24,034 nt of DNA from Nemertoderma westbladi (lineage: Eukaryota; Xenacoelomorpha; Nemertodermatida; Nemertodermatidae): positions 1-24,034 of the forward strand of contig JAUCBJ010006123.1 of assembly GCA_032718475.1 (NCBI GenBank). Reading direction: 5' to 3'. The notes beneath the pieces are model-generated. The model had not been told where the DNA came from. It saw nothing but the letters and a program-made list of their open reading frames with translations, and ran no database searches. Both the position numbers and the translations under genes were made by a program. How positions within the stretch are numbered: the stretch's first letter is position 1; every line of letters begins with the position of its first letter. This document shows, in pieces, positions 10,501-19,352 of the stretch.

Positions 10501-11690
10501 GTACAGTCTGTGTATCGGTACGGAACTTGTACAGTCTGTGTACCGGTACATAACTGGTACAGTCTGTGTACCGGTACAGAACTGGTATAGTCTGTGTACC
10601 CGTACCGGTACGGAACTGGTACAGTCTGTGTACTGGTCATTAACTGGTACAGTCTGTGTACCGGTACAGTCTGTGTACCGGTACAGAACTGCTACAGTCT
10701 GTGTACCGGTACGGAACTGGTACAGTCTGTGTACCGGTACGGAACTGGTACAGTCTGTGTACCGGTACGGAACTGGTACAGTCTGTGTATCGGTACGGAA
10801 CTGGTACAGTCTGTGTACCGGTACATAACTGGTACAGTCTGTGTACCGTTACAGTCTGTGTACCGGTACAGAACTGCTACAGTCTGTGTACCGGTACGGA
10901 ACTGGTACAGTCTGTGTACCGGTACATAACTGGTTCAGTCTGTGTACCGGAACAGTCTGTGTACCGGTACAGTCTGTGTACCGGTACATAACTGGTACAG
11001 TCTGTGTACCGGAACAGTCTGTGTACCGGTACAGTCTGTGTACCGGTACAGAACTGCTACAGTCTGTGTACCGGTACGGAACTGGTACAGTCTGTGTACC
11101 GGTACGGAACTGGTACAGTCTGTGTACCGGTACAGAACTGCTACAGTCTGTGTACCGGTACGGAACTGGTACAGTCTGTGTACCGGTACGGAACTGGTAC
11201 AGTCTGTGTACCGGTACGGAACTGGTACAGTCTGTGTACCGGTACATAACTGGTACAGTCTGTGTACCGGAACAGTCTGTGTACCGGTACAGTCTGTGTA
11301 CCGGTACAGAACTGCTACAGTCTGTGTACCGGTACGGAACTGGTACAGTCTGTGTACCGGTACAGAACTGCTACAGTCTGTGTACCGGTACGGAACTGGT
11401 ACAGTCTGTGTACCGGTACGGAACTGGTACAGTCTGTGTACCGGTACAGAACTGGTACAGTCTGTGTATCGGTACGGAACTGGTTACATAGGATACTGCA
11501 TAACGGTACGGAACCGGAACAGCATGTGTACCGGTAAGGAACCGGTACAGTCTGTGTATCGGTACGGAACCGGTACAGTCTGTGTATCGGTACGGAACTG
11601 GTTACATAGGATACTGCATAACGGTACGGAACCGGAACAGCATGTGTACCGGTAAGGAACTGGTACAGTCTATGTATACTGTATGTGACG
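7536..11690. repeat. 28-bp satellite, block B, with higher-order repeats
   Basis: About 148 units continue the same 28-bp satellite. Higher-order structure is visible. The signature TCAGTACTGACCTGG, followed one unit later by TCAGTACTGAACTGG, recurs near 8108, 8472, 9516, 10045 and 10237. The segments from 7879 and 8243 are near-identical at an offset of 364 bp (13 units). At the right margin a 118-bp compound unit containing TTACATAGGATACTGCATAA occurs twice (from 11461 and 11579). From about 10,640 a short unit (GTACCGGTACAGTCTGTGTA without the GGAACTGG part) is interspersed. Long ORFs on both strands are by-products of the period. Confidence 0.97.
11461..11690. repeat. Two 118-bp higher-order units at the satellite margin
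   Basis: The copies starting at 11461 and 11579 each contain GGTTACATAGGATACTGCAT and GGAACCGGAACAGCATGTG. The second fades into unique DNA by about 11690. They embed diverged 28-mers plus a novel insert, and mark the array edge. Confidence 0.85.
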
Positions 11691-12267
11691 TAACACTGCG
11701 TAAAAATAAAATGATAACAAACGTTGTACATTTACAAATTGTACTATTATTACTAACATCTACTCCTACTGTAGGATATAATATATACTAACAACTCCAT
11801 CCTTAACAATAAACATAATTATATCCCGGTAATAATAACAGATTCTGAGATGCAAGTATTATTATTCTATATAATTTAAGATCGACTTTAGATTAAAAAA
11901 TTGTCAAAAAGATTGAAGATTCTAGAAGTTATTATCGACTTGGTTTTCTTAATTTTGAGTTGGATTATTATATATTTACCGGGACTATTATTTATTAACC
12001 TATTTATCTACCGGCCTAATAATTGTAACTGTAAACATTAGCTCAGTAGATGGCTTCTTGTTTATACCAAACTTTGGCTATAAACTTCCTTACCGGTAGT
12101 TTAAAAAAAGGAGAATAAAAAAACGTTAGCGTTTAGGCCGAATGGGAATTAGTTGGATCAGACCAAAACCGATCCAAATGAGGAAAATTAAGGTGGTTGT
12201 TAATCTGACAGCGACAAGTCGTATAAAAAAAACAGAACAATACTTAGCGATGCATAAACGAATGTTT
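11691..12267. other. AT-rich sequence 3' of the Rap2-like gene
   Basis: Unique AT-rich DNA that includes the presumed 3' untranslated region of the minus-strand GTPase gene. A small inverted repeat AAACG-TTAG-CGTTT lies near 12121. No other gene is seen. Confidence 0.6.
11991..11996 (-). promoter_or_regulatory. Candidate polyadenylation signal for the Rap2-like gene
   Basis: TTTATT on the + strand gives AATAAA on the minus strand, 272 bp past the stop codon. It is the nearest canonical hexamer I found downstream. In such AT-rich DNA it could be chance. Confidence 0.3.
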
Positions 12268-12810
12268 CTATAACAATGTGCAACAACACTGCTGGGGAGA
12301 CGGCTCCGAAGCCATACTTATATCTCTCACTATCTCGGTAAATAGTTGGTTTACGTTGAGACGGGATTTAGCCGAGGTTTCCATGAAGGTGCAGCCCCAT
12401 TGCTTAGCTGTTAACTCCCCCTCGTGCGTGGAAATCTCTCGCTCGTGTTCCAAATCCGTCTTGTTTCCGCACAGAAGTATGGGGACGTTATCGGTGCCTT
12501 TAATGCGGAGTATTTGATCCCGTGTTGGGGAGAGTTCCGCTAGACTCCCGTGGTTAACGATACTGTAGACTAGGATGAATCCCTGGCCGTTCCTTATGTA
12601 TAAATCGCGCATAGAGGCGAACTGCTCGGTTCCTGCAGTATCGAGAATCTCCAGAACAGCCGGGGAATTATCAACTAAGATTTCCTTCCGATAAAAGTCC
12701 TCGATAGTCGGGTCGTATTTCTCCATAAATTTACCGGAAACAAACTGAATAGTAAGCGCGCTCTTACCAACTCCACCAGGTCCCATTATTACAACCTTGA
12801 ATTCTTTCAT
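12268..12810 (-). CDS. Rap2-like Ras-family small GTPase, single exon
   Basis: A 180-residue membrane-anchored molecular switch that cycles between GDP and GTP. Every G-box is present at Ras numbering: GPGGVGKS (10-17), effector region [13 protein letters not shown] (32-44), DTAGTEQF (57-64), NKTD (116-119) and SAK (146-148). Phe39 indicates Rap2 rather than Rap1 (Ser39 there), and Thr61 in place of Gln is the Rap signature linked to Rap-specific GAPs. The tail ends CCCTLL: Cys177 is the CAAX cysteine, the final Leu predicts geranylgeranylation, and Cys175/176 are candidate palmitoylation sites. Rap2 proteins are about 183 residues, so this is full length. The ATG at 12808-12810 is the start: it is the only in-frame ATG after an in-frame TGA at 12847-12849. 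There is no intron. It could be a natively intronless gene or a retrocopy; no poly-A tail or target duplication was identified. The intact frame implies recent or continuing constraint. Confidence 0.93.
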   Translation of the reverse strand: MKEFKVVIMGPGGVGKSALTIQFVSGKFMEKYDPTIEDFYRKEILVDNSPAVLEILDTAGTEQFASMRDLYIRNGQGFILVYSIVNHGSLAELSPTRDQILRIKGTDNVPILLCGNKTDLEHEREISTHEGELTAKQWGCTFMETSAKSRLNVNQLFTEIVRDISMASEPSPQQCCCTLL

Positions 12811-12956
12811 TTCAATTATTTTGCCAGTTTGTAGCACATCAGGATATCATAACGTTAGGCCTTGTCTCAAATGCCTCAGCCAATCAGCTCAGCAGTTTAG
12901 TACAGGTAGGCTACAGCTACAGCACATGAGAGGTACGTTCTAAAAGGTAGAACGAT

Positions 12957-13020
12957 CTATAACGGGCTATAACATCCTATAAGGTATAACAAGCTATAAC
13001 CACCTATAACGAGCTATAAT
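12957..13020. promoter_or_regulatory. CTATAAC cluster with 10-bp phasing, upstream of the Rap2-like gene
   Basis: Seven CTATAAC-like heptamers begin at 12957, 12967, 12977, 12984, 12994, 13004 and 13014, that is at spacings of 10, 10, 7, 10, 10 and 10 bp. They lie about 150-205 bp upstream of the GTPase ATG, which is read leftward. On the gene's sense strand they read GTTATAG, so they are not simple TATA boxes in the right orientation. They could be a promoter-proximal micro-minisatellite or protein-binding sites on one face of the helix. The repetition is plain to see; function is inference. Confidence 0.55.
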
Positions 13021-13252
13021 CTTGAAAATTTACAATAAAAAACACATGTTTTAGAATGGATTTATTTTCCTATCCCTAGTCAGAAATTTAATTACGCAAT
13101 TTGGTTTTTTGGGAATTTCCGGTTTGGGGGGCACTGAAACACTAAAAAACGCATGTGTCTAAAACACTTGTCTGGTGGAAAACACTTAGAATACTTTTTT
13201 CATATTCATTTCTACATTGTCTATATATGAAATATATAGAAAATATATGAAA

Positions 13253-13320
13253 AATATTTTTCTCAAATTTCCCCGTTTCCTCGGGAAAACACCAGGAAAA
13301 AATACGGGAAATTTTTTTCA
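13253..13320. repeat. Hairpin-containing repeat, copy 1
   Basis: Contains AAATTTCCCCGTTTCCTCGG and a following ACGGGAAATT, forming imperfect inverted pairs. A diverged direct copy lies at 13446-13500 (AAATTTCCCGGTCTCCTCGG then GCGGGAAAAA). Possibly remnants of one transposon family. Confidence 0.5.
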
Positions 13321-13445
13321 CAATCTTTAGCCTATTCCAGTCCCGGTACCGGTATTCAAATTTTTTTCCGAATATTCATTACCCCGTAGGCCTATACTGC
13401 ATCATACCGCTATGTACAGATGTATGAAAAGACTGAAAGACTCTG

Positions 13446-13500
13446 ATATTTTTCACAAATTTCCCGGTCTCCTCGGGGAAATAGCGGGAAAAAGAAATCT
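13446..13500. repeat. Hairpin-containing repeat, copy 2
   Basis: Direct, diverged copy of 13253-13320 sharing ATATTTTTC.CAAATTTCCC and CTCCTCGGG.AAA-type motifs. Confidence 0.5.
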
Positions 13501-13569
13501 TTCCTAAAAATTGTAAAGAGTTTAGATAAACATGGTTTTCTCAATCAATATTTTTATTATACATAACAG

Positions 13570-13592
13570 CATTATTATTATTATTATTATTA
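13570..13592. repeat. (ATT)n microsatellite at the 3' end of the LINE
   Basis: Seven ATT repeats on the + strand, that is (TAA)n on the LINE strand. Its place just past the LINE's 3' end suggests it is the element's microsatellite-type tail. Confidence 0.6.
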
Positions 13593-13701
13593 AAAGTTAC
13601 AAGAACAAGAAAGTTGAGAACTTATACTACTAGTATCGGCATGCTGCATTGCAGCTGCATTTTTAAGAATGCTGTGCCGGCTTGTCGACAAAATTGCGCC
13701 A

Positions 13702-14240
13702 TCACATCTCCCGATCACCCATGACATTTGCTAGATCATCCACATCTTCAAGGCCAGTGTCCTTTAAGATGCGTCTCAAGAAAGTCATGGGCTGTCCACC
13801 ATGCTTATTCACTCCATGAGACTGCCAAAGCACAAGATTATGCACTGGATGGTCCTCACGGCGAAAGCAATGTCCTGCAAAGCGGAGGCGATTTTGTTCT
13901 AGTGTCAAGCTTGGGGGAACCAATGAAACACCTCCAATGTTATATAGTGTCTGGTTAGAGATGTGTGCATTGTACTTGACACCATGAACCCGGTGTAGCA
14001 TTCTTGTGAATGTGCCATCCAGAGATTTGGTGTCCTCAGCAGTTAGAGCCCAGCATGGACTCCCAAAGAAGAGTACTGGAACTACTGCTGCTCTACATAA
14101 TCGGACCTTAAGTTTCCGGTTAATTCTCGGTGACTTCCAAATTCTGGAAAGCCTATTCAAGGCTGCCCATGCCTTTCCCTTACGTATTCGAAGGTCCTCA
14201 CCTGACTTCCGGATCCATGATCCCAGGCAGCCAGGTAACA
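13702..14240 (-). pseudogene. LINE ORF2 C-terminal domain remnant
   Basis: Encodes the post-RT region: LRIRKGKAWAALNRLSRIWK, KVRLCRAAVVPVLFFGSPCW, LDGTFTRMLHRVHGVKYNAH and LRFAGHCFRREDHPVHNLVL, in the order seen in animal LINE C-termini. It is joined to the RT core through at least two frame changes at about 14200-14270. It is a piece of a dead element and not an independent gene. Confidence 0.85.
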
Positions 14241-14641
14241 AAAGTCGTCCACACCATATGCTCAAGCATACCATCCTTTGAGCTTATGCTTATCCGATCA
14301 GAGACTTGCTGAGGACTTTCAAAGTTAACTGTCAAAATTTTGGTCTTTCTGGAGTTAATAAAAAGACCAACACTAGAAGCAGCATGTTCTAATGAGCTGA
14401 GGAGCCGTTGGGCTCCCTCTAGTGATTCTGAGAGTACTCCTAAGACAAAGACATCAGCAAAGTCTAGATCAGTTAGGTACTTGGCAGGATTTCCTCGACT
14501 TCTGGAGCCAGTAGGTGGAGTTATCATCACCCCATCATCATTATGATGATCTAAGGACATGCGTAGAACATAGTCAACCACAATTGAATTGAACAAGAAT
14601 GGTGCAAGTGTGTCTCCCTGGAGGACGCCCCATACTGCCAT
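14241..14641 (-). pseudogene. LINE reverse transcriptase core (motifs B-D) with a lost catalytic Asp
   Basis: Carries GVLQGDTLAPFLF (motif B), then LTDLDFADVFVLG, where the family has FADD. The second catalytic aspartate is Val, so metal binding for polymerisation is lost. NSRKTKILTVNF (motif D/E region) follows. The frame shifts again at about 14640 relative to the preceding block. Confidence 0.85.
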
Positions 14642-14830
14642 AACACTTCAAATGGTTCTGTGTCACCATCAACAGTAGACACAAATGTTGTCGAACCATC
14701 GTATACTGATCTGATTGCTGCAATAATTACATCAGGAATCCCATATAATGAAAGTATGCTGAACATACGTGAGCGATAGACTGTATCAAAGGCCTTGAAG
14801 AAGTCAACAAAGATAACAGCCTGATGCCTG
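14640..14830 (-). pseudogene. LINE reverse transcriptase motif A block
   Basis: Reads AVIFVDFFKAFDTVYRSRMF then SILSLYGIPDVIIAAIRSVY and DGDTEPFEV. The first catalytic Asp (FVDF) is kept. Downstream the frame is lost just before motif B. Confidence 0.8.
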
Positions 14831-14900
14831 TCTTTCTTTTTTGATAACTCTTCAATTATCCTTTGTCTTTCTTTTTTGATAACTCTTCAATTATCCTTCT
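14831..14900. repeat. Tandem 35-bp duplication inside the LINE
   Basis: TCTTTCTTTTTTGATAACTC and the following TTCAATTATCCTT start at 14831 and again at 14866. A 35-bp duplication is not a multiple of three and so shifts the reverse transcriptase frame (the RIIEELSKKKDR segment is doubled). Confidence 0.9.
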
Positions 14901-15240
14901 AAGTGCCAAAATGGGATCCATGGTCCCTCCCACGACCTTTACGGAACCCATTCTGATTTCCACGGAGCAGTCTCTCAATGGGATCCCTGATGCGATTTAA
15001 TAGAATTCTATTGTATTGTATAGCTTTGCAGCAATCAAGATCAATCAAATTCCCCGAAAACAACCATAGAGTGTTAGGTTGTCCACTGGCACGATTGGTC
15101 TTAATGCTCTTTGCAGCAGCCTTCAATTCTGCAAAGGAGATATCGCCAATGGGAATATCTGGGAGTACAGACTCAGACGCTTTTACTTCTATAAAGTTAT
15201 CAGGCAATACCCTGTCATTATTGACAGATTGAGGAGCTTT
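14899..15240 (-). pseudogene. LINE pre-RT block with internal deletion
   Basis: Includes FAELKAAAKSIKTNRASGQP, FSGNLIDLDC, then abruptly YNRILLNRIRDPIERLLRGN and QNGFRKGR. In the family, several tens of residues normally separate the two halves, so an internal deletion is inferred. The element stops near 15240-15250, leaving out the endonuclease. Confidence 0.75.
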
Positions 15241-15259
15241 TCAAACTGGCCTTCCAACT

Positions 15260-15362
15260 AGGGCTCGATCGGAGTTCCGGCTCCGGCTCCGGCTCCGGCC
15301 GGAGTTTCTTACATCCGGCTCCGAACCGGAGCGAGTTAGAAAAATCACCGGAGCCGGAGTTT
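15260..15362. repeat. CCGGCTCCGG-rich inverted-repeat fragment
   Basis: GAGTTCCGGCTCCGGCTCCG runs into CCGGCCGGAGTTTC, then ATCCGGCTCCGAACCGGAGC and CACCGGAGCCGGAGTT, so the GC-rich motif occurs in both orientations within 100 bp of AT-rich DNA. The left side begins CTAGGGCTCGATCGG. Such sequence is reminiscent of ends of non-autonomous hAT elements, but I saw no matching partner or duplication. Confidence 0.5.
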
Positions 15363-15663
15363 TTTTTAATAATGTATGTTTTATATTAATGTACATAATA
15401 TATAGGCTAGTATAGGCATATGGCAGCAGTATATTCCAGTGTACAGGTGTACGGTACTCCAATAGCCTACTGCCCTACTCCAGCTGTCCAGTACCGGTAG
15501 TACTGCAGTACTGTCTGACTGTACTACTTTGATACTACTATTATTACAGTATTACTACAGTACTATACTACAGTAAACTGGTAAAGCAGTGTAGTGTAAT
15601 ACTAAATAACTTAGATTTACTGGCAGGCTGGTACTGGTAGTACTACAGCAGTACAGTAGTACC
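15363..15663. other. CAGTA/AGTACT-rich intergenic sequence
   Basis: No gene is seen. The segment at 15440-15663 is dense in short palindromes (AGTACT, TACCGGTA, CTGCAG) and CAGTA words, similar in vocabulary to 23490-23700 and to the 28-bp satellite. Confidence 0.5.
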
Positions 15664-15790
15664 GGTAGGAATTGGAATTGGAATTGTTTATTGACATCAA
15701 AATACAGTAAAAATATTAAAAACATAGGCAATACGTTAAACGTTACACACAACAGTACAATCGAAACTGAAACAAGTATTTACAAATTTA
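15664..15790 (-). mobile_element. Candidate 3' end of a second non-LTR retroelement
   Basis: On the minus strand the sequence reads TTTTGATGTCAATAAACAAT, followed by (AATTCC)n with about three repeats. A polyadenylation-like AATAAA directly before a short microsatellite tail is the usual 3' end of CR1/L2-type LINEs or of SINEs that borrow it. Only this tail-like portion is recognisable; the body upstream on that strand (beyond 15690) shows no coding match. Confidence 0.45.
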
Positions 15791-16435
15791 TTCATTATTT
15801 ATAATTAATTACAGTAGGCCTACACTGTAGAATATTCGGTTTTATCGTTTGAAATATTAGATTACGGTAAGGTGTAGCTGTAGGACTTTAAAATTATGGT
15901 ATTGTATACTAAAAAACAAGTGGGTGTGACTAGTAGGCCTAGGCCTAATCAATGCTGCAATGTGTGTAGAAAGGAACAGTTTGTGAGATAATTCTTGTAA
16001 TACTGCACAGCTGTGGGCCTAATACTAATAAGTACTTAATTTGTCCCATTCATTCTGTCATTACAGCATTATACGGTACCGGTAGGGGCCTACTGCAGTA
16101 ATAATATAAGTTTCTTCCAATACAGCAATAATAAACAGAATAATAATAATCCTGCAATACAGCAATATACAGATATACAGACAGACAGATATAATCTGAT
16201 ACCGGTCTGCTGGTAATATTAAATATTGTACACCATCTATAGAAATTTCTGATAGAAGTATAGGGCCTATAGGCCTACTGCAGTACTGTAACTGTATTGC
16301 CCCACAAAAGTACAAAATTGGACTTAGTTTAAATTTGACATCAAAAGGTACCTACAAATTTTGACTAATGCCAAATTTGCAAAAGTGACCGACTGACCGT
16401 ACCGGGTATGATTAAGTTAAGTGTTTAAGTTTTCA
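15791..16435. other. Intergenic AT-rich sequence
   Basis: No gene is seen. It contains several TAGGCCTA palindromes (15813, 15935, 16266) and TACCGGTA-type sites (16076, 16200). Confidence 0.5.
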
Positions 16436-16443
16436 TAAACAAC
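16436..16443. repeat. Left 8-bp target-site duplication of the hAT-type element
   Basis: TAAACAAC directly before the CAGTGCCGG terminus, exactly repeated at 23284-23291. Confidence 0.9.
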
Positions 16444-16457
16444 CAGTGCCGGATTAA

Positions 16458-17357
16458 CCTTAAGGCATATAAGGCACGTGCCTTAGGGCCAGCCGAAAAT
16501 ACGGGCCATTTTTTATCAACGAGTCCATTCCTAAGGCACATTCTTAACGAGTCATTTGTAGAAAACAGAGCAAGAAAGTGCATCTTTCGACTACTTTCTA
16601 TCCCTAAATTTGTGATAGAAAGTGAAAATTTTTGCTCAGTTGAGGGGTCAGGTGCTGTGTTATTAGTTCGAGACCTGATGGCAGGGAAATAATAAAACAT
16701 TGGTAGTAAAACTGTAAAGTGCTAATTATGAACAATGGAGAATTTAATTGAATTTTTTTTCAATTTAATTTTAATTATTTGTCATTATGCTCTTAAACTT
16801 TCTAGAACAACCACATAATTTTAGTTGTAGATAAAATAGTTGTTGATAAATAAGTAACTTCTTGTCACTACTGTAATTTAATTTAACTGTTCTACCCCCG
16901 TGTATTTAATTTTGCATTCGATAGCATTTTAGGTGCAATTCCTGCAAAACCTAAAACTCTCGGACAGCATAGGCCCTAATTCAATTTTAGTAAATTAAAA
17001 TTAGTGACAAAAAGTGCTTATTTCCAAGACTGTTATCTTTTCGGAGAACATTACTTTCTCAGCAAGTCAAAATCTAGATCAGAAATATTATATCTTTGCA
17101 CTAAGCCCTCAGCAATTCCTGTAAAGATAAGTACCCTGCGAAACCTACAGCAAATAAATAACACATTCCCACGATCCGATCAAAATTATCAAATGCCTAC
17201 AGGGACCAGTCAGCCATAAGGGGGCCAACTATAACCCCCACAGAAATGAACTTTTCGAAAATTTACACAATTTTTTTAGAGTTTGATAGATGGGCTTTCA
17301 TAAGGTGATATCGGTTTTCAACATTGAATTATTTTTTGACCTCAACACTGCTCTTTT
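16458..17357. other. Left arm of the hAT-type element
   Basis: AT-rich non-coding DNA. A minus-strand open frame crosses the terminal repeat at 16425-16700 and a 71-codon frame lies at 17004-17219. Neither has a recognisable motif, and the first runs across the element boundary, so I treat both as chance. Confidence 0.55.
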
Positions 17358-17358
17358 C

Positions 17359-17810
17359 AGTAGGGAACATACCCTTAAATAAGCTCCAAAAGTGGGTTCT
17401 TATTTAAGGAAAATGGCTCTTATTTAGGGGTTTTTAGGCCTTTTTTGGATATTTTTTTGATATAATATGCAATAACTTGTTTCAGGAAAAAATACCGCAT
17501 AATTTTATTTCACAATGTAAAAGTTGGGTCTTTCTTGAACATAAAGCAAAAAACCAGAAAACATTTCACCGTCCGGTTTTTTTTCTACAAGCGTTTTAAA
17601 ATTGCATCAAAAATACGACTAGTTCCTAAATAAGGGGGATTATTTAAATTTACCTTATTTAAGATATCGAAATTGTACACATAGATACTAAAAGTCCCTA
17701 AATAAGAACTTTTTGACCTGGGTTTCTTATTTAGGAATACAATTGTATTCCAAAATCTGCACATTCCTTAAATAAAATAAATATTCCTTATTCCTTACAG
17801 TATGTGTACA
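17359..17810 (+). repeat. Long inverted repeat, left copy
   Basis: Begins AGTAGGGAACATACCCTTAA and is studded with TTATTTAGG/CCTAAATAA-type heptamers in both orientations (for example near 17398, 17420, 17625, 17661, 17696, 17726 and 17768). Its inverted partner is 21866-22306. Non-coding. Confidence 0.9.
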
Positions 17811-18058
17811 CTAACACTTCTTTCATAATTCTTTGATTTATGTCAGTCTGTATATTGCTAATTGTTGGGTTAAGGATAAGGACAATGGTTGCACTGCACT
17901 CTATAAATCCTCTATAGAATATCGTATCATAATGAAGTTGCTAGCACTGGCATTCTTACCGGTACCTCACACGGTAGCATAGAATAGCCCATTGATATTC
18001 AAAAGAATAGCCCATCGCCCATCTGAGTGCACATACATTGCCACGTATTTCGATGAAA
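17811..18058. other. Sequence between the inverted repeat and the ISL2EU-like element
   Basis: Unique, no coding signal. Contains CTTACCGGTACC near 17957 and a short duplicated phrase, AGAATAGCCCAT (17980-18015). Confidence 0.5.
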
Positions 18059-18877
18059 GGGGCCGTCCAAGTATGACGTCTGCACTTTTCCCCAAAATGT
18101 TGACCCCCTCCCTCCCCTAAATCAGATGTCATCAGATAGGCGTTGACCCCCCCCCCCCCCCCCCAAATCAGATTAAAAAAAAAATTTGTAATAAACTATT
18201 ATATTATGAAGATTATTTATAATCACTTGTCGAATCACGAATTAAATTAGTTAAATGTATGCCAAGAAAGAATAAATTATCAAATATCAGAATATTGCAA
18301 AAGAATAATAAAACTTTTCAGCAGGATAAAGGAGGTACAGTATTATATTGCATTGGAGAGGGCGGGCACGGGGGCTGGCTGTAGTTACATATCCTATCTA
18401 TAAAGGAAGGTATAGAGTTGTACTGTAGTAGGATAGCCTATCGTTTACATACTTGTACCTGATGCGACAGCAGTTTATGAATGATAATAAACAAACATAA
18501 GCTAATAATACTGTAATAGGCCTATATGAACTGGTAGAGGTACCGGTACTGCAGTCTCTAACAATCATTAGCTTACGATTAATGTTTCATTTTCAGGCGA
18601 ACCCCAGTACCGCAGTACCCCAGTAGCACGCGTCCTAATCACTGAAACATGGTGACTGGTACCTGAAACAGAAGGTCGTGCTACGGCCTTCGGGGGCTTC
18701 GAACAATTAAAATAGGCAAGCTATTTACTCATCTGCTATATCTCTTCTAGCACTATAAATGAACATGCTGACGTCAGATTTTGGCTGACCCCCTCCCCTC
18801 CCCTCATCAGCACATCATCAGATTTTCCCAACCCCCCTCCCCCCCCTAAAGTGCTGACGTCATACTTGGACGGCCCC
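18059..18877. mobile_element. 819-bp ISL2EU/Harbinger-like non-autonomous element
   Basis: The ends GGGGCCGTCCAAGTATGACG plus ten further bases match in inverted orientation at 29 of 30 positions (18059-18088 against 18848-18877). Subterminal C/G tracts and ATCAGAT words follow on both sides. GGGGCCGTCC..ATGACGTC-type ends followed by G-rich subterminal DNA resemble the ISL2EU/PIF-Harbinger group common in aquatic animals; that is recalled family knowledge, not a search result. The flanking AA on both sides is compatible with a 2-bp duplication but is not proof. No transposase is present. An 18-nt C run lies at 18147-18164. A third end of the same family starts at 23915. Confidence 0.75.
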
Positions 18878-18927
18878 AAACATGACTCAAGTAACTGGAC
18901 ATCGCCGCACAGTTTCGAAAAACTAAC

Positions 18928-19173
18928 TTGTGTCCTGCATTTCCTCTTCTGCTCCGCGTTACGCCCCATGGATTGTCCACAATGTTGTACTTGAAAGGTG
19001 TGAAAAAAGTGAAAAACCAATGTCAATGTCATGTCAATAGGCACAAAGATGGTTCGGTTGGACAGCTGATAGACGTTATGAAGGTTAAAGATGATGACTG
19101 GATGACGTTTTGGCTCAACTGGCTCAGGCAGGAGTGGGACACGTTCGTGGGACCTTTGCGCAGCATGAAGTGA
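18928..19173 (+). CDS. Unidentified short ORF, doubtful
   Basis: 81 codons from ATG to TGA. The C-terminal half is rich in Trp, Asp, Lys and Val (KVKDDDWMTFWLNWLRQEWD), while the N-terminal part is less convincing. There is no signal peptide or clear domain. It lies between an ISL2EU-like element and the 10-bp satellite, inside two larger transposon shells, so a captured or antisense gene fragment is possible. I assign no function. Confidence 0.15.
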   Translation: MCPAFPLLLRVTPHGLSTMLYLKGVKKVKNQCQCHVNRHKDGSVGQLIDVMKVKDDDWMTFWLNWLRQEWDTFVGPLRSMK

Positions 19174-19352
19174 GCAAAGCCCAGAAGCCTTAGCTAGCCC
19201 TAGCTGATAGGGGCCCCACCCCATTAACATGTTGTCTTTCGTTAGTCAGAGGTCGTTCAACACAATACTCGTCTCCTTAATTTGCCTCATTGCGTTCGTT
19301 TGTTTTTTACCAAACTTCAGATTATTTCTAATCTTTTGACAGACTACATACA

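Larger units (their letters stand above)
12838..13549. other. 5' flank of the Rap2-like gene and AT-rich intergenic DNA
   Basis: Holds the CTATAAC cluster and then two related segments with imperfect CCCG..TCCTCGGG hairpins (about 13253-13320 and 13446-13500). No other coding sequence is seen. The upstream exon or promoter of the GTPase gene cannot be delimited by eye. Confidence 0.5.
13550..15250 (-). mobile_element. Decayed 5'-truncated LINE with reverse transcriptase remnants
   Basis: Read leftward, blocks of one polyprotein follow in order: a pre-RT block with LKAAAKSIKTNRASG and GNQNGFRKG (15207-14899), motif A FVDFFKAFDTV (about 14822-14766), GIPDVIIAAIRSVYDG, motif B GVLQGDTLAPFLF, a mutated motif C (FADV), then a C-terminal domain with LRIRKGKAWAALN and LRFAGHCFRREDHPV. 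This arrangement is that of animal non-LTR elements with an endonuclease-RT ORF; I do not fix the clade. The endonuclease half is absent. The 3' side ends in a (TAA)n-like tract on the minus strand (about 13570-13592). Frameshifts, an internal deletion between FSGNLIDLDC and YNRILLNRI, and a tandem 35-bp duplication show it is dead. Confidence 0.9.

Noticed and set aside
5381-11655. Tyr/Val/Cys-rich open frames of up to 404 codons in the 28-bp satellite
   Set aside because: The period leaves remainder 1 on division by 3, so every frame reads the same 28-residue cycle. Frames overlap on both strands.
12811-12837. N-terminal extension of the Rap2-like protein by nine residues
   Set aside because: The codon at 12835-12837 is GTG on the minus strand, not ATG. 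The only in-frame ATG after the upstream TGA is at 12808-12810, which matches Rap2 residue 1.
16425-16700. 91-codon minus-strand frame as a hAT transposase piece
   Set aside because: It crosses the element's own terminal repeat and target duplication and shows no hATC or zinc-finger motif.
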